A stretch of 64,000 nucleotides of DNA from Physcomitrium patens (Eukaryota; Streptophyta; Bryopsida; Funariales; Funariaceae), in the NCBI RefSeq assembly GCF_000002425.4, contig NC_037270.1, positions 10,278,494 through 10,342,493 of the forward strand. Reading direction: 5' to 3'. Below the pieces are notes generated by a model. The model was not told the origin of the DNA and searched no databases. It saw only the letters and a list, made by a program, of their open reading frames with translations. The position numbers and the translations under genes were made by a program. Shown here in pieces: positions 48,115 through 60,212 of the stretch (position 1 is the stretch's first letter; every line of letters starts with the position of its first letter).

Positions 48115-50155
48115 TCAACCAAAAGAGGCTGTGCTCCCGTGATTGATTGCGATGCTTGATCCTTCAGCCTTCATAAACCCAGTTGAGAGACCATATCCAC
48201 TCCGTTGCATGTAATCAGAATGCATCTGCGGCTGTGAAGCTTGCTGCTGCTGATTATTAAGTGTTGATTGCTGAAGTTTCTGCGTCTGAAACACATGCTG
48301 CCCACTCATATTCAAGTTCTGACCAGTTGCAACTTTCAAACGCTGAACTTCGTCTCGTAGAGCTTCATGCAGAGCTGATACACCATGGCAGACTTCAGTT
48401 AGAACAAAGAGGAATAGATTTGTGCTATGATCAGCAGAAAATCTTAACAACTGAGAGGAAAACGATTAGAATCAGTAGAATTTGAGTTTGTGCATAGGTA
48501 CCATCCCGTAGCTGAGCTTGCTGCTCCATGGAATGCAACCGGAGTTTGAGCTCGCTATTCTCTGTGGTCAAGCTTGTTGTGTCTTTCTGTACATCAGTCA
48601 TGCCAATCAAAATAAGAGGGTCAAAATATGTGTAGATGTCAAATCAATAACTTGGGCTACTAGGCAGTCATCTGATTACGAAAAAAAAGTATTCATAACC
48701 TTCACAAATAACTGAACTGAGTAAATGACTTCAACTTCAGCACCCACTTTGCTCGCCCCAATATCCTGTGTTTATCTCCGTCTTCCTTTAGCTTCGAACT
48801 GTATAGTGCTAGTATGTAGAACCGAGTTCTCATAGATGGACATAAAAATAGTTTTGTCATGAATTTTATCACAAGGCATGGTAAACAACTAAAAAAAGTC
48901 AAGGTAGTATATGCAAACCTGCAATAGTGTAAGCTGAGCAGAGAGAGTCGTGGCTTCAGTCTGTAATGACTGCACCTTGCGTTCCAGTTCTGAGATGTAA
49001 CGCAACTTCCGCTCCTTGGAGCGAGCCGCTGATTGCCGATTGGCTAAAATTCTGAGTGACAAATGGGAGAAAACTAGCTTCCGTAAGCAGCAAGATGGAT
49101 GAGATTAGAGTTACAATCACATTCAGTTACTAACTAACCAACGCAAAAAAACAAAACCAACAAAGAACAAAATTTAAAAAATCAACTACAAACAAACTAA
49201 AGAGGAGAAAGAGTAGGTTGGAAAAATGGTTATATATGCACAAGTACCAAATTGAAACAAGCGAGACAACCATGCCAGTTAAGAAGTGACAAAATGAAAA
49301 GGAGAAATATGATTACCTTTTCGCGCGCTTGGGATCAATTAGGGCAATTTCTGACAACTTCGCTGAAGCCATAGCCTTCCTATCAGAGCCCTCATAATCT
49401 GACATGTTGAAAGATGTGGAGCCGTCCATTGAGCTACTGTGCTGATGTCGGAGTCGTCGGACTTCAGAAGACGTAGAATAGCTCCCTCCCAATCCAGGTC
49501 TGTCACTATTCAAACCTGCAAGAGTATCCAATGACGGACTCCTAGAGTGATGTGACGTTGGAGGAAGCACACTGCTTGCCCCTGCAGTCGATTTCGCACC
49601 GGCCTGCCCAGAAGTAGCACTATAGTTGTTGATCTGCTCCATGTCAATGTACATAGAGAAAAGATCCTCGTTTCCGTCGTCAGTCAGTGCTGGCATTTCT
49701 GAGCCATGCAATTCGCGTTCAAAGGACGCCTCATCTGGTAGGCGAAGAGCAATCTCAGACTGTACACGGCGATGGCCTCTCCGCCGTGGAGGAGAATCTG
49801 GCATTTGATTCACGTCAGTGCTGTAATTGTGAGCTGGACTGGACATCCGAGGGGGTTGTCCTAAACCAGTGAAACTGGGCGGGGCTGAAGAGTTCACTGC
49901 ATCTTGCATAGACACCTCTACCGACTCTTTCATCCTCATTGAACCATCCGAATGACCAGGAGATGCATCCCTCTTTACAGTAAACGGGTGAGAAGTGGAG
50001 GGATAACCAACAAAACGCAACTGATGTAGCTGAGATTGTGGAGGATGTAACGTATTATTGCTAGTAGATGCATTCCCAGAGCTCTTAGCAGCAGTGTCAG
50101 CTGCTGACTGAATCCGCTCCACAAACGCCTCGTATCCTCCCCCTAAACCCTCCAT
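48115..50155 (-). CDS. Group I bZIP transcription factor (VIP1/RSG/PosF21-like), four exons
   Basis: Exons 50155-49317, 49051-48919, 48586-48502 and 48374-48115 join in frame with GT/AG introns to 438 residues. ATG 50155 is used because the codon opening the longer frame (50179) is TTG. The bZIP spans the exon 1/2 junction: KRAKR then [19 protein letters not shown]. The N-x7-K spacing of the basic region (Lys instead of the usual Arg) is a mark of plant group I. Exons 2 and 3 supply the leucine zipper ([20 protein letters not shown]) and exon 4 a Gln-rich tail. Exon 1 is Ser/Pro-rich and carries [16 protein letters not shown] and [14 protein letters not shown], the type of Ser sites used in relatives for phosphorylation and 14-3-3 retention. 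It is expected to act in the nucleus as a dimer. Targets are unknown. Confidence 0.92.
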
Positions 50156-50594
50156 GATGTTTAACCTCACTGTTTCCAATCCTCACTTCCACAACAATAA
50201 CAATGGTTGAAAATGATGAAAACAAAATCAACCCTTCCAACACTCACTGACACCCTTCTTCAGCCTCGTAATCTGGCTCCAAAAGAGCTGAACACATCCA
50301 AACACAGAGAATCTCAAAATCCTAAAAAAATTACTATTAACACCAAATCACGTAGATGACCAAAGAATAAATCAAAGCGAAACCCAAAAAAGCAAAACGA
50401 AACAAAACAAAAATAAATAAACAAAAAAAATAAAATTAAAACTATACTACCCAATAAATGTAGAAACAAGCTCAAAGCACTAAACAACTTCGAGCCAACT
50501 TCAAACGACCAAACCTCAAAAAATTAGCTTACTCCCCGAGCTCTCAAGTCCCCTAAACCTCATTCACCATCATCCTCCCCACAAAAGCCACGAG

Positions 50595-50627
<33 letters not shown>

Positions 50628-51380
50628 ACTCTTATCACACCACCCCTTTCAACACCATTCCTCGACGCAACCCACACAGACAAACAAACAAACAACCCCC
50701 AGGGCGAAGATTCCTCGACAATAAATCATCCAGGGCTATTCCCCAGAACCCACAACCCAACCCAACCCAACTATCTCTCCGTCTCAACTGATCACTGCGA
50801 CTCAGACATGCCTCACCCAATGCTCATGGCACCAACTCCCTATCCCTTCGTCCCCCCTCCCCCTTCCTCCCTTCTCAGCCTCCTGGACCCTCCTCAAATC
50901 CCTTCCCACTCCCCTCCATCAGCACCCCCCCCCCCCCACCAATCAGCTCTTCAAACGAAAACCTTCAAAAATAATCCAAAATGACGCTTTCTAACAGAAA
51001 ATAAAGGAAATAACAGTTGACCCAGAAAAATTGGTGCCGCAGCAACAACAGCAGCAGCAGCTGAAACAGCTTTAGCTTAGCTATGGCTGGGATTGGGCTT
51101 GGGTTTGGGCTCGCTGGTGAGCGTGGGGAGGGGGGGAGAGATGGTGATGCAATGATATGGGCTCCGACATCATGCTTCGGACAACGACGGACGGAGGAGA
51201 CGTCTACACGACGAGGACGAGTTCGGCGTGTCTGTCCACGCTGTCTGGTTCTGCTGACGTGGCCCGCACATGCGCCATCGTGGCAACCCTGCGCGCACGT
51301 CAGCGCGGCTGCAGCGACTCGTCTTCATCCGTGGATGGATATTTTCTGGATGAATCATCTCATTTCTTTGTGTAAATAAA
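50156..51380 (-). promoter_or_regulatory. 5' leader and promoter region of the bZIP gene
   Basis: Upstream sequence rich in simple tracts: a run of about 29 A (50598-50626), a run of about 13 C near 50926-50938, long C/T-rich stretches and CAG repeats near 51041-51062. In gene sense these are T, G and pyrimidine/purine tracts typical of plant leaders and promoters. A GC-rich block follows at 51070-51330. The open frames there are compositional. No TATA box is assigned. Confidence 0.4.
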
Positions 51381-51957
51381 AAATTGCTGCTAAGTTGCTC
51401 AATATGTATATATATTAAACCCTATTGCTAATATTTTGAAGGCATTTAACAATTGGTTGGCTATCATTAAGATAGCCATAAAAACTAAGGGAATTATCTA
51501 GCGTCCACATCGATCTATTAAAAGAATTTTTCTTCAAAACTTGTGAACATATTTTGAAACCTTAAATTTTCTATTTGGTATTAGAATTGTCAGACAAGTT
51601 TAATAAAGAATTATAACATCTAAATAGAATATGACATCAGAAGATTTATCTTTTTTGAGATTTTTTTAATTATTTACTTATACCTTGTTTAGAAAAGTAA
51701 AAAATACAACTCATCACAAATTTTGTAAAATGACTCTGCAATATAGTATTTATGAAAAACTATATCAAATTAAATTTTACATTAACCACCGAATATGATC
51801 AATTGAAGTTTGTTTTTATTCTTCTAAAAAACATTTTTCTCGGGGGAACACATAAATATATGGCTTTAAAATTCAATAATTTAGCGATAAAATATAAAGA
51901 TTAATTTAAATGAACCTTGGGATTTAATGCATACTTCATGATAAATATGGAATCCAG

Positions 51958-51999
<42 letters not shown>

Positions 52000-53675
52000 A
52001 TATGTATTGAAATATTATATATATTCTAAATTTAAATTAAATTTGGTCAAAATATATAATAATATGAACATTGACAATCTAAATGACTCAAAGTATGTTA
52101 AGTACATAATTTTTAAGAAATGCAATCTTTAGTTTGAAGACATTTAAATATTTGCAAGCCCTAGTAAGTATTTTTATTAATGGAGTTATTTAGAATATTA
52201 CTATGAATATTTTAAGCACTATATTAATGTTATAAAATAAATTTATTCAAAATAGATTTTACTTAGGATTATGCATCTTTATTTGTAGTTCATATTAAGA
52301 AAACTTTGTTTGTCACTTATACTGAAAATAAAGTTTTACATCATACAAATTACTGAGATGCTTTTAACATGATAAAAGATTTTGTGAAGACTCCCATCAC
52401 AGTTTAAGCATGCTTTAAAATATATTCCTATTAACCTAAAACTTACCAAAAAAAATGTGTTTGAAAATAGAGCAACAAAATAAATATTTAAAGTTTAATT
52501 CTGTATTTAAAGTAGATGACTATTAAAATAGTCGTGAAAAATTAATGCAATATAGAAGTTGTTTGCCGTCATAGTGTACAACCAGTATATGGAGTTATTT
52601 AGTGTTATTTAGTGTATAAAGGTTGTAGATCATTATATATAACAGTAATGATCTACAACCTTTATATTTTTTTACATTTACGCATAGGTAACTTATCTCA
52701 TGAAAGATCAACCAAATTTTCTATCAATAAACAAAAAAACCAAAGTAGTAATTACAATTTTGGGTGTACTGCGCAATCATGATAAAAAAATATTATTACA
52801 TGCAATAAAACTGTTTTGTTTTAGAATAGTACTGTTACATATAATATAAATTACATAAAACACCTTTCAGATAACAAAATTGCACGTCTCTTTTGTTTAA
52901 AAATGTGTGATTTTGATATTTATCACATGCAAAACAACAAGCCTAAAAAACTCAAAATGCAATATTCAAATTCTCTAAAAGAATCCGAAATTGTAAAAAC
53001 TAGGTTGCAACTACTTTCACTACTGCTGATTAGTATAATAAATATTGTAGACGTTAAAAAGCTCTTAATCTCTAGAACTCTTTTAAAAAAATTGTGTGAA
53101 TCACACTAACTTCTACATTCATCAACCTCCTCAACAATTTCATGTAATATTTGTGACGATCATTTAAATATCTTGGCATCACAACTCGTTCCCTTGATGC
53201 TGCCAAAATTACTTTTCAAGGCACAATAATGTGGCAAGGTTGAGCTTCAAGCGCCACGAAGAGTTCGAACCTGAACCCAAACTCTCAGCTATCTGCAGAT
53301 CCACTTTAGAACAAAAGCATCAGTTCTGAGACACATCGACTCCAAACTAGCTCAATTCGAACCACATGCATTGCCATCAAACAGAAACAACCAAACACTA
53401 CGACTAACTTCGGCATCAGGCAATCACAGCACATTAAACCCCCATTCATCCCTGCATGACATTCGAAAGAGCTTTCGAGGCACCCCAACAAACCCTGCAT
53501 CATCTTCGCTCCCCGCCAACCTGATATACCTGATTTAAAAGTCGTAACTGCACCTAAAAAAACACCAGCAGTTCGCGTTCACAATCCAGTAAGCTATTAT
53601 GCACGGGGTCGACCATTCCTTCCACATGGTGGTGTTCATGAACACCAGTTCGGTCATCATCACGAGTCACCCTTC
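51381..53675. other. Intergenic DNA between bZIP and H1, with a strong hairpin
   Basis: The AT-rich part (51381-53150) contains a (TA)n run at about 51966-51997 and the hairpin at 52615-52666. The part from about 53150 to 53675 is more balanced and probably holds the 3' untranslated region of the H1 gene. No other gene is seen. Confidence 0.5.
52615..52666. repeat. Perfect 21-bp inverted repeat with 10-base loop
   Basis: Left arm 52615-52635 (TATAAAGGTTGTAGATCATT and one more A) pairs fully with 52646-52666, with loop TATATAACAG. The right arm is followed by a T run. It could be a small folded transposon, a hairpin RNA source or a chance expansion. Nothing around it decides. Confidence 0.75.
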
Positions 53676-54857
53676 TCATTTCCTGGCCTTCTTTGCTGGA
53701 GTGCCCACCGCTTTCACTGCCTTCGCCTTCACACCTGCGTTCGCACCCTTCACCGACTTCGGGACCTTTTTCGGCGTGGTCATCTTGCGTACTGTCGGTG
53801 GTTTCCTCACCGTCACAGGCTTCTTCGCAACCGCTGATGGGATCATTTTCTTCGCAGTCGCCGTACTCTTCTTAGCAGATACGGATGTCTTGGCCACGGC
53901 TTTTTTCGGTGCTGCTGCAGCTGCCTTGCTGCCAGACTTCATCTTTCCAGTTTTCGTCGCCTTGGCCTGTGGTTCAGCGCCTTTGATCACCTTGGCACTT
54001 GGTGCCTTGGACTTGGCAGCACCCTCTCCGGCGCTCTTCGTCTTCACGCGACGAGCCACAAGCTTCTTGATGGCCTTGGCTTTCGGCGCAACCTTCACCA
54101 CTGCCTGTGGAGCGCTCGGAGCTTTTACCGGTTTCGAAGGCTTCTTCAACTCGTTCGACAGTTTGAATGAGTTCTTCACCTTAACCAGTTTCTCGGCCTT
54201 ACTCAAATTACGCAACTGAGTACTCAGAGTCTTCTCGAAGTTGGGGGGCAGCCCTGTATTATACTTGTCTTCCAAGTACTTCGCAATGGCATATTGGCTA
54301 GACCCAGTCCTCTCCTTCAAAGCGCCAATGGCTTCCACAACCATCTGAAATCATCCTCACCGCATCACTCGTTAGATCCGAAACCCTGCTCGAACTGCAG
54401 CTCCCTTAGCCACGCGGCTAACCAACGTATTTCCGAGAACAGGGTATGAACAACCAACATAATAAATGAAACCAATTCACCGCCTCCATTATTGAGACCA
54501 CATCGATCCCGAAACAAGTTTCCAGCGGCACTAAACATCGCGAACACCCTACTTACAACCATCATGTGTCCCGAGTGACCCACATCATACCTTATAGAAT
54601 ACGTTGTTCATATACTAATGCGGACGGATCAAACTCACCATCATGTACGTAGGGTGAGACGCAGCCAACTTCGGAACCTTCTCTGAGGTAGCCTTGGGCT
54701 CTTTGACCTTAGCTTCTTTCACTTTTTTCTCCTTCTCCATCTTGACCTTCTTCCCTTTAGACGCCTGTCGAGGCTCCACCTCCTCCACGGGGAGCTTTTC
54801 TACCACCGCTAAATCAGAGGCAGGATCAACCACAGGGGTGGGCTCAACGGCAGCCAT
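53676..54857 (-). CDS. Linker histone H1, two exons
   Basis: Exon 1 (54857-54639) encodes 73 residues and exon 2 (54344-53676) 222, giving 295. The 294-base intron has GTGAGT and TTTCAG ends and splits the globular domain after HPTYMM. The layout is classic H1: an acidic/basic N-tail, the winged-helix domain at about residues 65-130 (MVVEAIGALKERTGSSQYAI, KYLEDKYNTGLPPNFEKTLS, then QLRNLSKAEKLVKVKNSFKL), and a long Lys/Ala/Pro-rich C-tail with repeated KKVP and AKK motifs. It binds linker DNA at the nucleosome and compacts chromatin. An E2F-type site upstream suits S-phase expression. ATG 54857 is chosen because the longer frame opens with TTG. I see no damage. Confidence 0.95.
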
Positions 54858-57133
54858 TAAAACCCCTTCCAATCACGCCTCCCAGACACAACTCTAAGAA
54901 GAAAGCCCCTAGAACTCCAATATCAACCTGAAATTACGTAAACCACCAAATCCAGCTCACGTTCCCACAGTCACGGGTGCTACCACAATACACACACAGT
55001 AATTGAGTCTAGGAACACAGGAACGCTAAAGCGCGGGCGGGATGAGAGCAGAGCGAGCACGGTGAAAATCGACGATGCGAGAGTGAGAATGGCGAAGGAA
55101 GTGCGAAGAGGAAGCAGAAATGTGGGGCTGAGTGGAGAGGTCGCTCATGTTTGGAGCGAGTCTTCGCTCGCTTTCCCGCTCCCGCCACCTCGCGTTTGAA
55201 TTGCCCGGGAAAATTTGATTTGAACTCTCACGATCCCTATGTGAGATTCTGTTCTCTAGTTATGAGAATGCGTCATGGCGTCGATCCCTTTCAGGAAGGA
55301 GCGTGAGGGGGCCAAATGAATTTAAACACTTAGTTGTTTAAGGTATAATTATCATAAGAAATTGTTAGGTAGACACCTTCCTTTTATTATTACATAGAAT
55401 TTTTTTCGCATATAAATTTCTAAAAAAATATTTTTTCTAGTATAACTGATTAAAAAAATGAAATTAATAAATGATAACAATTATAAATTACAAATTTTAT
55501 GTTTTTGTTATTCAAAAAATAGTTTGGTAAAGGTTTCCAAGGTCAAAAAAACTATAGGTTGAGATAATATGGAACCATAGAATATAAATTGATACTAACA
55601 TATCAAATTTAGGATTGAAGTAACAGATATTACAAGAATCATGATTTTACGCCAAACTTAATTTATTTTTTGCAGGATTTGTATGGTCTGGTATCCACAT
55701 AGTAAAAAGAAGGTGTCCATGCAGTAAGGAGGGGGGGGGGTGTGTGTCTAGCTAACAATTTCCCTACAATATTATCATTGAACTTGTTATTTAATTCCTT
55801 ACAATATCAGTTTGCAAAGAAAAAGTGGAAATTCTTAATATATTAACATAACAAGCTGTAAATGATCATGAATTCGTATATAAAATCTTACTATTATTAT
55901 GATGCTTATGAACACTTTTACACAATTACTGTGGATATTGACACTTTGTGCAGGAGCACAACTTGTGAGAATCGTATCAATCTTTGTTTTGTTTTATTCA
56001 AGAACTCTAATCCCAAATCCTAAACATTTTTGCTCTAATAACAACTTGTATGTATTCAAATATTGCAAAACTTAATTTTTTTTAATCATTCTTATTTGTT
56101 CATGTTAATGAGAATTGAAAGTGCTTGTGTTGCTTTGCAAGTGATATAAAAATATAAGCTAAACATGAATAACATATTACAACCATATAAAAAAATTAGA
56201 TTGAATAAGATATGGGAGATTAAATTTAGAAAGTATAAATACACTAATTGTATGTGCCCAGTCTTAAGTACAAGTATTAAAATCTGGAATTCTTCTTTTG
56301 GAACATTTCTGCATTGAAAAGTGCAAAAAATAAAACAGAAAAATATTTAAAATTTTTATATATTGGCTGGACAGCATAGAATCTATCAAAAGATGTGAGT
56401 AAAAGTAATGCTTTTTGGATTCTATCAGTTCATTAACGTTCATTTGTTTAACTTGAAGTTCAGAATCAACAGTAGTTATACTGGAAAATATTAAAAAAAT
56501 AATTAATATGTGAGAGACGCAATCGAACACCTCAACAAACCACCTTTTCATTAATTAATTAATTATATATGTACGTAAAGTTATTATTTTAGGTGTCACT
56601 GAAATTACGAGAAAAGTTTTTAAGAAATATAAAAATCCAATTGCATCAAATTACACTTGAAAATTAGAATAAAATAAAGCAAAGATTGATCAGATCCCTA
56701 CAAATTGTATTCCTGCACAAAGAGCCAGTACCGACATAGCTTTGCTGCAAAGACAAGTTGAACTCATTCATTTCGCTTCATTCCGAGCGGCGACCTTTCA
56801 CACGCTGCGACAACCGAAAACAACAGGAACAGAAGCCCGACGATGGAGAAGAATAAAAATAAAGCAATGACCACCTCTGCTCGTCCAGCCATCCCATTGC
56901 CTGCCTCTCCTCACAACACAGCACTAATAACGTGTGGAAAAACAAACAAGAAAAAACGAACACAAGGAGAAAACCGCAGGAAAAAAAGGTAACGCCCACC
57001 CCAGTCTTTCCACGAAATAGATGTGACATCGCTACCTGCAAATATCGACCGACTCGCATGGGAATACGCGCCGCGCAACAGGTCCGGAGCGTGTTCCGAG
57101 AAGAAGGAATGAAAAGGCCTGGCCTGGAGTGGG
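54858..57133. other. H1 promoter region and AT-rich spacer
   Basis: 54858-55300 is GC-rich and is the likely leader and promoter of H1. 55300-56740 is AT-rich and has no recognisable gene; it includes a short G run followed by TG near 55731-55747. From about 56740 the composition rises again toward the possible exon at 57134. Confidence 0.45.
55172..55179 (+). promoter_or_regulatory. E2F-type site upstream of histone H1
   Basis: TTTCCCGC fits the E2F consensus TTTSSCGC and lies about 315 bases upstream of the H1 start codon, followed by another CCCGCC. E2F sites drive S-phase genes in plants. Binding here is inferred from sequence only. Confidence 0.5.
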
Positions 57134-57487
57134 ATGGCTTCGCCAGGTGTGGTGGAAGTCGTCGCGGGTGTGGACGTTGGGAAAACCGCCAACCCCCGCA
57201 GCATTAACACTACCACCGCATGGCATCGCAGAGCACTGATCTCCCGGACAAAACAAGAATCCGTGCGAGAGATTCCTCGAGACTTGCAGGGCCTGGTAGA
57301 GCCTGAAGATGCCTTCAGCTTCGAGTCATGCAAAAGACCTGCCCACGGATGCCTCGCCCTAAGTCTCTCCACCACCCTCCTCTCCCTCCTCCCCAAGGAC
57401 TCCTCGACTACATTCATCCATTTATTACATATTTCATTCGTCTTTCGAATCATCCGTCCGTTCAGTGCCGTGGATGGATGGAGGTAA
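57134..57487 (+). CDS. Possible first exon of an unknown gene
   Basis: ATG in good context (GGGATGGCT) opens 117 codons in a GC-rich island. Near its end lies a consensus splice donor, GATGGAG/GTAAGC at about 57482, and an AATAAA-rich stretch lies at 57725-57745. The product (MASPGVVEVVAGVDVGKTAN and on) matches no family I know. An open ATG frame on the other strand (57453-56911) overlaps it, so the strand is uncertain, and the stretch may be untranslated RNA. Confidence 0.2.
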   Translation: MASPGVVEVVAGVDVGKTANPRSINTTTAWHRRALISRTKQESVREIPRDLQGLVEPEDAFSFESCKRPAHGCLALSLSTTLLSLLPKDSSTTFIHLLHISFVFRIIRPFSAVDGWR

Positions 57488-58881
57488 GCTTGACAGATGT
57501 GGTCAGGGCTTAACCTGGGTCCGGCGGTCTGGGCAATCTAATGCCTACGTGGCCACGGATGTTCACAATGGGAGAGGCCAAAAGCAGCTTTGCAATGAGA
57601 AATGGAGAGCGTGTTCGGAATCTCTTCCCCTCATTTTCAGTGCTTGTGTTCTATTATCCATGTCAGAGCATTATCACCACCACACTTGCATCCCCACCAT
57701 GTAAATTTTAATCTATCAAATGGCAATAAAAATAAATAAATAAATAAACTTGACAGACTAGAGAATTTTTCCGCAGGTGTTCTTTATTGTTTTCCGGAAA
57801 TACCAAAAACATGCATTTTAATATTTTTTGTGAATTGACAATTCTTAATACACACATGCATTTTAAAACTTTTCAATATGTTATGGTATTTGAAGATCAA
57901 TTGTTGCGGATGCCTAATCAAGTTTCAGACTCCAGCTTGACAAGATGTTGCATGCTTTACGGTACAATTTATTGTTTAATTAATTTTTTCTGGCTATAAA
58001 TCTAAACCCATCAATTTATTATAATAACTGATATAGTACATGTACATATCAAAATATCAACATACACAAATTGCTTCAGTTCTCACAAATCCTGCTGCTC
58101 TGGAACGCAAAATGAAATCAGGTTAATTCAAAAAATTAAAATATCAACAAAAACCAATATTATTATGATAATGTATAGTTCATTATTAATTGAATGTCCT
58201 AAAAACCTCTCTTATATACCTACATACACAAAATTCGAATGTTAGCAATTGATTTCAAAGCTATCATACATCTGTTTGGTTTGTCTGACTCTTTATAATG
58301 TGAAGTAAACCAAACTACAAATAATATATTTATATATGAACAAAATACATATAAATACATTTTTTTAAACGTATTAAACTAAAAAATTAATGAAAAACCA
58401 TTATTAATTGTCATGATTTTAAAGTATTTTTATTTATTTATTTGCATACAAAAAATTAAATGTCAAAAAATATGAATAAGATAGATTACATCAATGATTA
58501 AATTATGCATTTTCTATAATTTCATATATGTGTGCAATCAATAGACTGTTGCACACATCAGGATAACAAAAACCATATACACCATCATTATCACAAGCAC
58601 TAGACAATACAAGGCTGTAAATGAAAATTAGAAACAAATCAATGAAATGTTGAATCAAAAAAGAAAAGAAAAGAAAAGAAAAGAAACAAAACAAAACAAA
58701 CAAAAAACAAAAAAACCTCATCTATTTTTTTTGGAAACAATATCTTGTGGAATAAGCAAAATATTTACTAATCACATGTTAATTCAAATAATTGTAAAAA
58801 ATGAAAAATATGAGAATAAGTGACGCCCAAGTAGAGAGTGTATGGCTAGTTCATGAGCAGTGAATTGAGGTTGTGAGTAGT

Positions 58882-58886
<5 letters not shown>
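57488..58886. other. AT-rich spacer
   Basis: No gene recognised. It has an AATAAATAAA tract near 57725-57745 and an AAAAG/AAAAC simple repeat near 58655-58712. Confidence 0.5.
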
Positions 58887-58912
<26 letters not shown>

Positions 58913-60173
58913 GATACAAATATAATTTTTATTTCTATTAGAAGAAGTTAGTGTACATGACTCCAACCAGGTCCAGTCAAGGATAGGATTACATACTAGA
59001 TATTATCCACAAAATTTCTAGTAGGCCAATTTAGCTTCCACTTTCATTTGTTTTGCTACTATGTCGCTAATATTTGGTCCTTACACCACTGATGGCAAAA
59101 TTGTTGAGAGTACATAGCAACTTACATTGGTCATCATTTCATCTCTAATTGTATTTAATACCACACATTTCTACCATATTTGGTGAATTATAGCCAAATT
59201 TTTGTGGTACAGTTGTTCTTCTTGCTGATGCACCTCATTAAAAGCAACATTATTTTACTTGATCTAGATTATATATATGATGATATCTTGAAGTAGTAAC
59301 CATATCCGTCATATTTTTCTGAATTGTCTTAGTATTTGATACAAAAAGATGTCATACTTCTAAGACAAAAGAATTGTCAATCTCTAATTTTGGATAAGGT
59401 CATGCCTTATTGCCTTGAGGTTTCTTACCTTGTCACCTCAAGAGTCTACCCTTTTTCATGTGGCATTCATCAATCTTCTTAACTGTGTAGGTTGTTTTCT
59501 TCTTGAGGTGAGTATTTGGAGGATGGAGATTCTCTACATTTAGGCTTTTGAAGCCGATATGTACTTCCGAAAGTGATGAAGTATAGGTGAATATCAGTTT
59601 TTTTGTATTCTCTACTCACTATTATGACATAAATCTTTTTGATGGACCTAATTGCATATATTTCTTTAAGATCTCCTTTCCCATCTTCCATGTTCTAAAC
59701 TTGCTTCCAGTTTGGTGTGGCAGTGATTAAGTTATTTATCATGTCGAATACTTTGTAAATCTGAACTTATGTAAGGACCTTAAGTTTGGTGGATCCCATG
59801 TCTATTTAGTAGGTTGGCATGGATTGCCACACAATCATAGATAACTACAAGTCTTCATTTGCAAAGAGAGCTATCTACTTGCCAATTTGTATTTCTTGAT
59901 CTATATTAGGAAAAATTTGCAGCTGCAATTGAATAATCAATTGTATCAACATCCATTAATTTTTCTCCTTGCTTAGTATTAGGTCATATTATATTTAGCC
60001 TTCCTCAAAGCTTAATAATCTCTTGTTTGTTTAGATGTTGTTATCTTTTTAAAGGCCAAATTTATGTAGATTGATTGTTTTTATTTTAGAAAAGCTTGGT
60101 ATAATGTTGATGAGTAGGTGGTACCAAATGCTATAATTGCTCCATTCTTCTCAATATGTTCAGAGAGAAGTAT
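58887..60173 (-). mobile_element. LINE-like retroposed relic ending in poly(A)
   Basis: On minus, a decayed coding stretch (for example VHQQEEQLYHKNLAIIHQIW near 59230-59170 and CNPILDWTWLESCTLTSSN near 58990-58940) runs into AATAAAAATTATATTTGTATC and then a run of about 28 A (T on +, 58887-58914). A poly(A) end with a nearby AATAAA is typical of LINEs or processed copies. The in-frame stops are TAG and TAA. The 5' part up to the next element is weaker, so the right boundary is only the start of element 4. The family is not certain. Confidence 0.4.
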
Positions 60174-60212
60174 TGTTAGGGACATAGTCCTTAGACCTTT
60201 CTAGAGACAAGT

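Noticed and set aside
51083..51379. 98-codon frame on + near the bZIP promoter
   Set aside because: Gly/Arg-rich by base composition. It overlaps another frame and has no family features.
53599..54219. 206-codon open frame on + opposite histone H1
   Set aside because: It is the shadow of the Lys/Ala-rich H1 tail. It has hydrophobic filler composition and no family features.
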